Positions 63,207 through 64,000 of a DNA stretch of 64,000 nucleotides are shown here, in pieces. The notes below the pieces were generated by a model. It did no database searches. It worked only from the letters and a program-made list of their open reading frames with translations, and was not told the DNA's origin. The stretch spans positions 558,001 through 622,000 of the forward strand of contig NZ_CP160403.1 of the NCBI RefSeq assembly GCF_040782645.1, written 5' to 3'. This stretch comes from Streptomyces sp. HUAS ZL42 (lineage in GTDB: Bacteria > Actinomycetota > Actinomycetes > Streptomycetales > Streptomycetaceae). The position numbers were made by a program, and so were the translations under genes. Every line of letters starts with the position of its first letter. The stretch's first letter is position 1.

Positions 63207-64000
63207 ATGGAGAAGCGTTGTCCCGTGTTGGATAAGTCGGGTCGGGATATCCACGCCGAAGCAGCGACGCTGCGGGCGCTCGGACCGGCCGCCCAGGTCG
63301 AACTGCCCGGCGGCGTCGTGGTCTGGTCGGTGACCTCCCACCGCGTCATCAAGGAGCTGCTGTCCAACCCGAAGGTCACCAAGAGCGCACGCAACCACTG
63401 GCCGACCTTCTACAACGGCGAGCTGGCGCCGGACTGGGAAATGATCAGCTGGGTGGCCATGGACAACGTGTCCACCTCCTACGGCAAGGACCACGTGCGA
63501 CTGCGCAAGCTCATCGGCAAGGCGTTCACCCCGCGCCGCACCGAAGCCATCCGCCCGCTGGTCGTCGGCCTGACCACGATGCTGCTCGACGCGCTCGAGG
63601 CGGCCCCCGCCGGAGAGGTCGTCGACCTCAAGGAACGGTTCTGCTACCCGCTGCCGGGCATGCTGGTCGCCGAGCTGATCGGCATGGGCGAGGAGCAGCG
63701 CGCCGCCACCGCAAAGGTCATCGACATGATGATCGACACCACGGTGACCCCGGAGGTCGCGCAGGGCATCCTGCAGGGCTGGCGCGGCGCGATGGCGGAC
63801 CTGATCGCCGAGAAGCGCGCCAATCCGGGCGAAGACATCACGAGCGACCTCATCGCCGCCCGCGACGAGGACGGCTCACGGCTGACCGAGCAGGAGCTGG
63901 CCGACACCATCTTCGCCATCCTCGGCGCCGGCTCGGAGACCACGATCAACTTCTTCGACAACGCCATCACCGAGCTGCTGACCCACCCCGAGCAGCTCGC
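63207..64000 (+). CDS. Cytochrome P450 (3' end outside window)
   Basis: N-terminal ~264 residues of a P450 of the CYP107/CYP105-like actinobacterial type: VVWSVTSHRVIKELLSNPKV, DNVSTSYGKDHVRLRKLIGK with AFTPRRTEAIRPLV (C-helix), DLKERFCYPLPGMLVAELIG, and the I-helix FAILGAGSETTINFF. The ExxR and haem-Cys regions lie beyond the edge. ATG 63207 follows GAGGGAG. It is the second P450 of the window and, lying on the strand of the Baeyer-Villiger gene, is a probable tailoring enzyme of the same pathway. Confidence 0.9.
   Translation, partial: MEKRCPVLDKSGRDIHAEAATLRALGPAAQVELPGGVVVWSVTSHRVIKELLSNPKVTKSARNHWPTFYNGELAPDWEMISWVAMDNVSTSYGKDHVRLRKLIGKAFTPRRTEAIRPLVVGLTTMLLDALEAAPAGEVVDLKERFCYPLPGMLVAELIGMGEEQRAATAKVIDMMIDTTVTPEVAQGILQGWRGAMADLIAEKRANPGEDITSDLIAARDEDGSRLTEQELADTIFAILGAGSETTINFFDNAITELLTHPEQL

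Overview
High-GC DNA with strong third-position GC bias, many GTG/TTG starts, rare in-frame TTA (bldA-type) codons concentrated in regulators, and families such as a StrR-like regulator, a gamma-butyrolactone-receptor-like TetR, a secreted xylanase and an IdeR/DmdR-type iron box all point to Streptomyces or a close relative. I see no rRNA, tRNA or CRISPR array.

Layout. 1-8.6 kb is ordinary streptomycete genome: the 3' part of a secreted GH10-GH62 xylanase/arabinofuranosidase, then an iron-box-controlled divergent locus (an adenylation-carrier-membrane acyltransferase fusion against a three-gene ferric iron ABC importer). From 8.8 to 13.5 kb there is a broken IS110 element, an AhpD-like protein, a relic of a carotenoid oxygenase, a cation/proton antiporter and a relic transposase. 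13.8-27.6 kb is an enediyne warhead locus read leftwards: UnbV, UnbU, the enediyne iterative PKS (KS-AT-ACP-KR-DH-PPT), the TEBC hot-dog thioesterase, an E6-type flavin reductase, two DUF1702 proteins and a P450. 28-36.4 kb carries a TetR/carotenoid-oxygenase divergent pair, IS debris, a STAS protein, a TIGR03084 protein and a translationally coupled DUF5987-GMC oxidoreductase-AhpD trio. 38-49 kb holds regulators (StrR-like, two AraC-like, TetR), an IS701-family transposase, an FAD monooxygenase, another AhpD-like protein, a group II intron fragment and several gene relics. 49.4-51.1 kb has an acyl-CoA-dehydrogenase-like flavoprotein and an SgcJ-like protein. 52.2-64 kb is an NRPS-like tailoring block: a triad-less alpha/beta hydrolase, DHA2 exporter, thioesterase, MbtH-condensation fusion, second condensation protein, adenylation-stump carrier protein, DUF899 protein, MetX-like acyltransferase, Baeyer-Villiger monooxygenase and a P450 running off the end.

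How they may work together. The PKS, TEBC, UnbU/V, DUF1702 pair, flavin reductase, P450, DUF5987-GMC-AhpD trio and SgcJ-like protein are the set expected for a C-1027-like (nine-membered) enediyne core; the StrR-like and AraC-like genes match the regulator types of such clusters. The 52-64 kb block has condensation and carrier proteins but no complete adenylation domain, so it most likely builds or attaches a peripheral acyl/aminoacyl group with a partner outside the window. The product is unknown to me and no apoprotein gene is visible. Four genes (StrR-like, AraC-like, TetR and exporter) carry a TTA codon, suggesting developmental (bldA) control. Decayed duplicates of three intact genes, and at least six IS or intron remnants, show heavy rearrangement of the locus.
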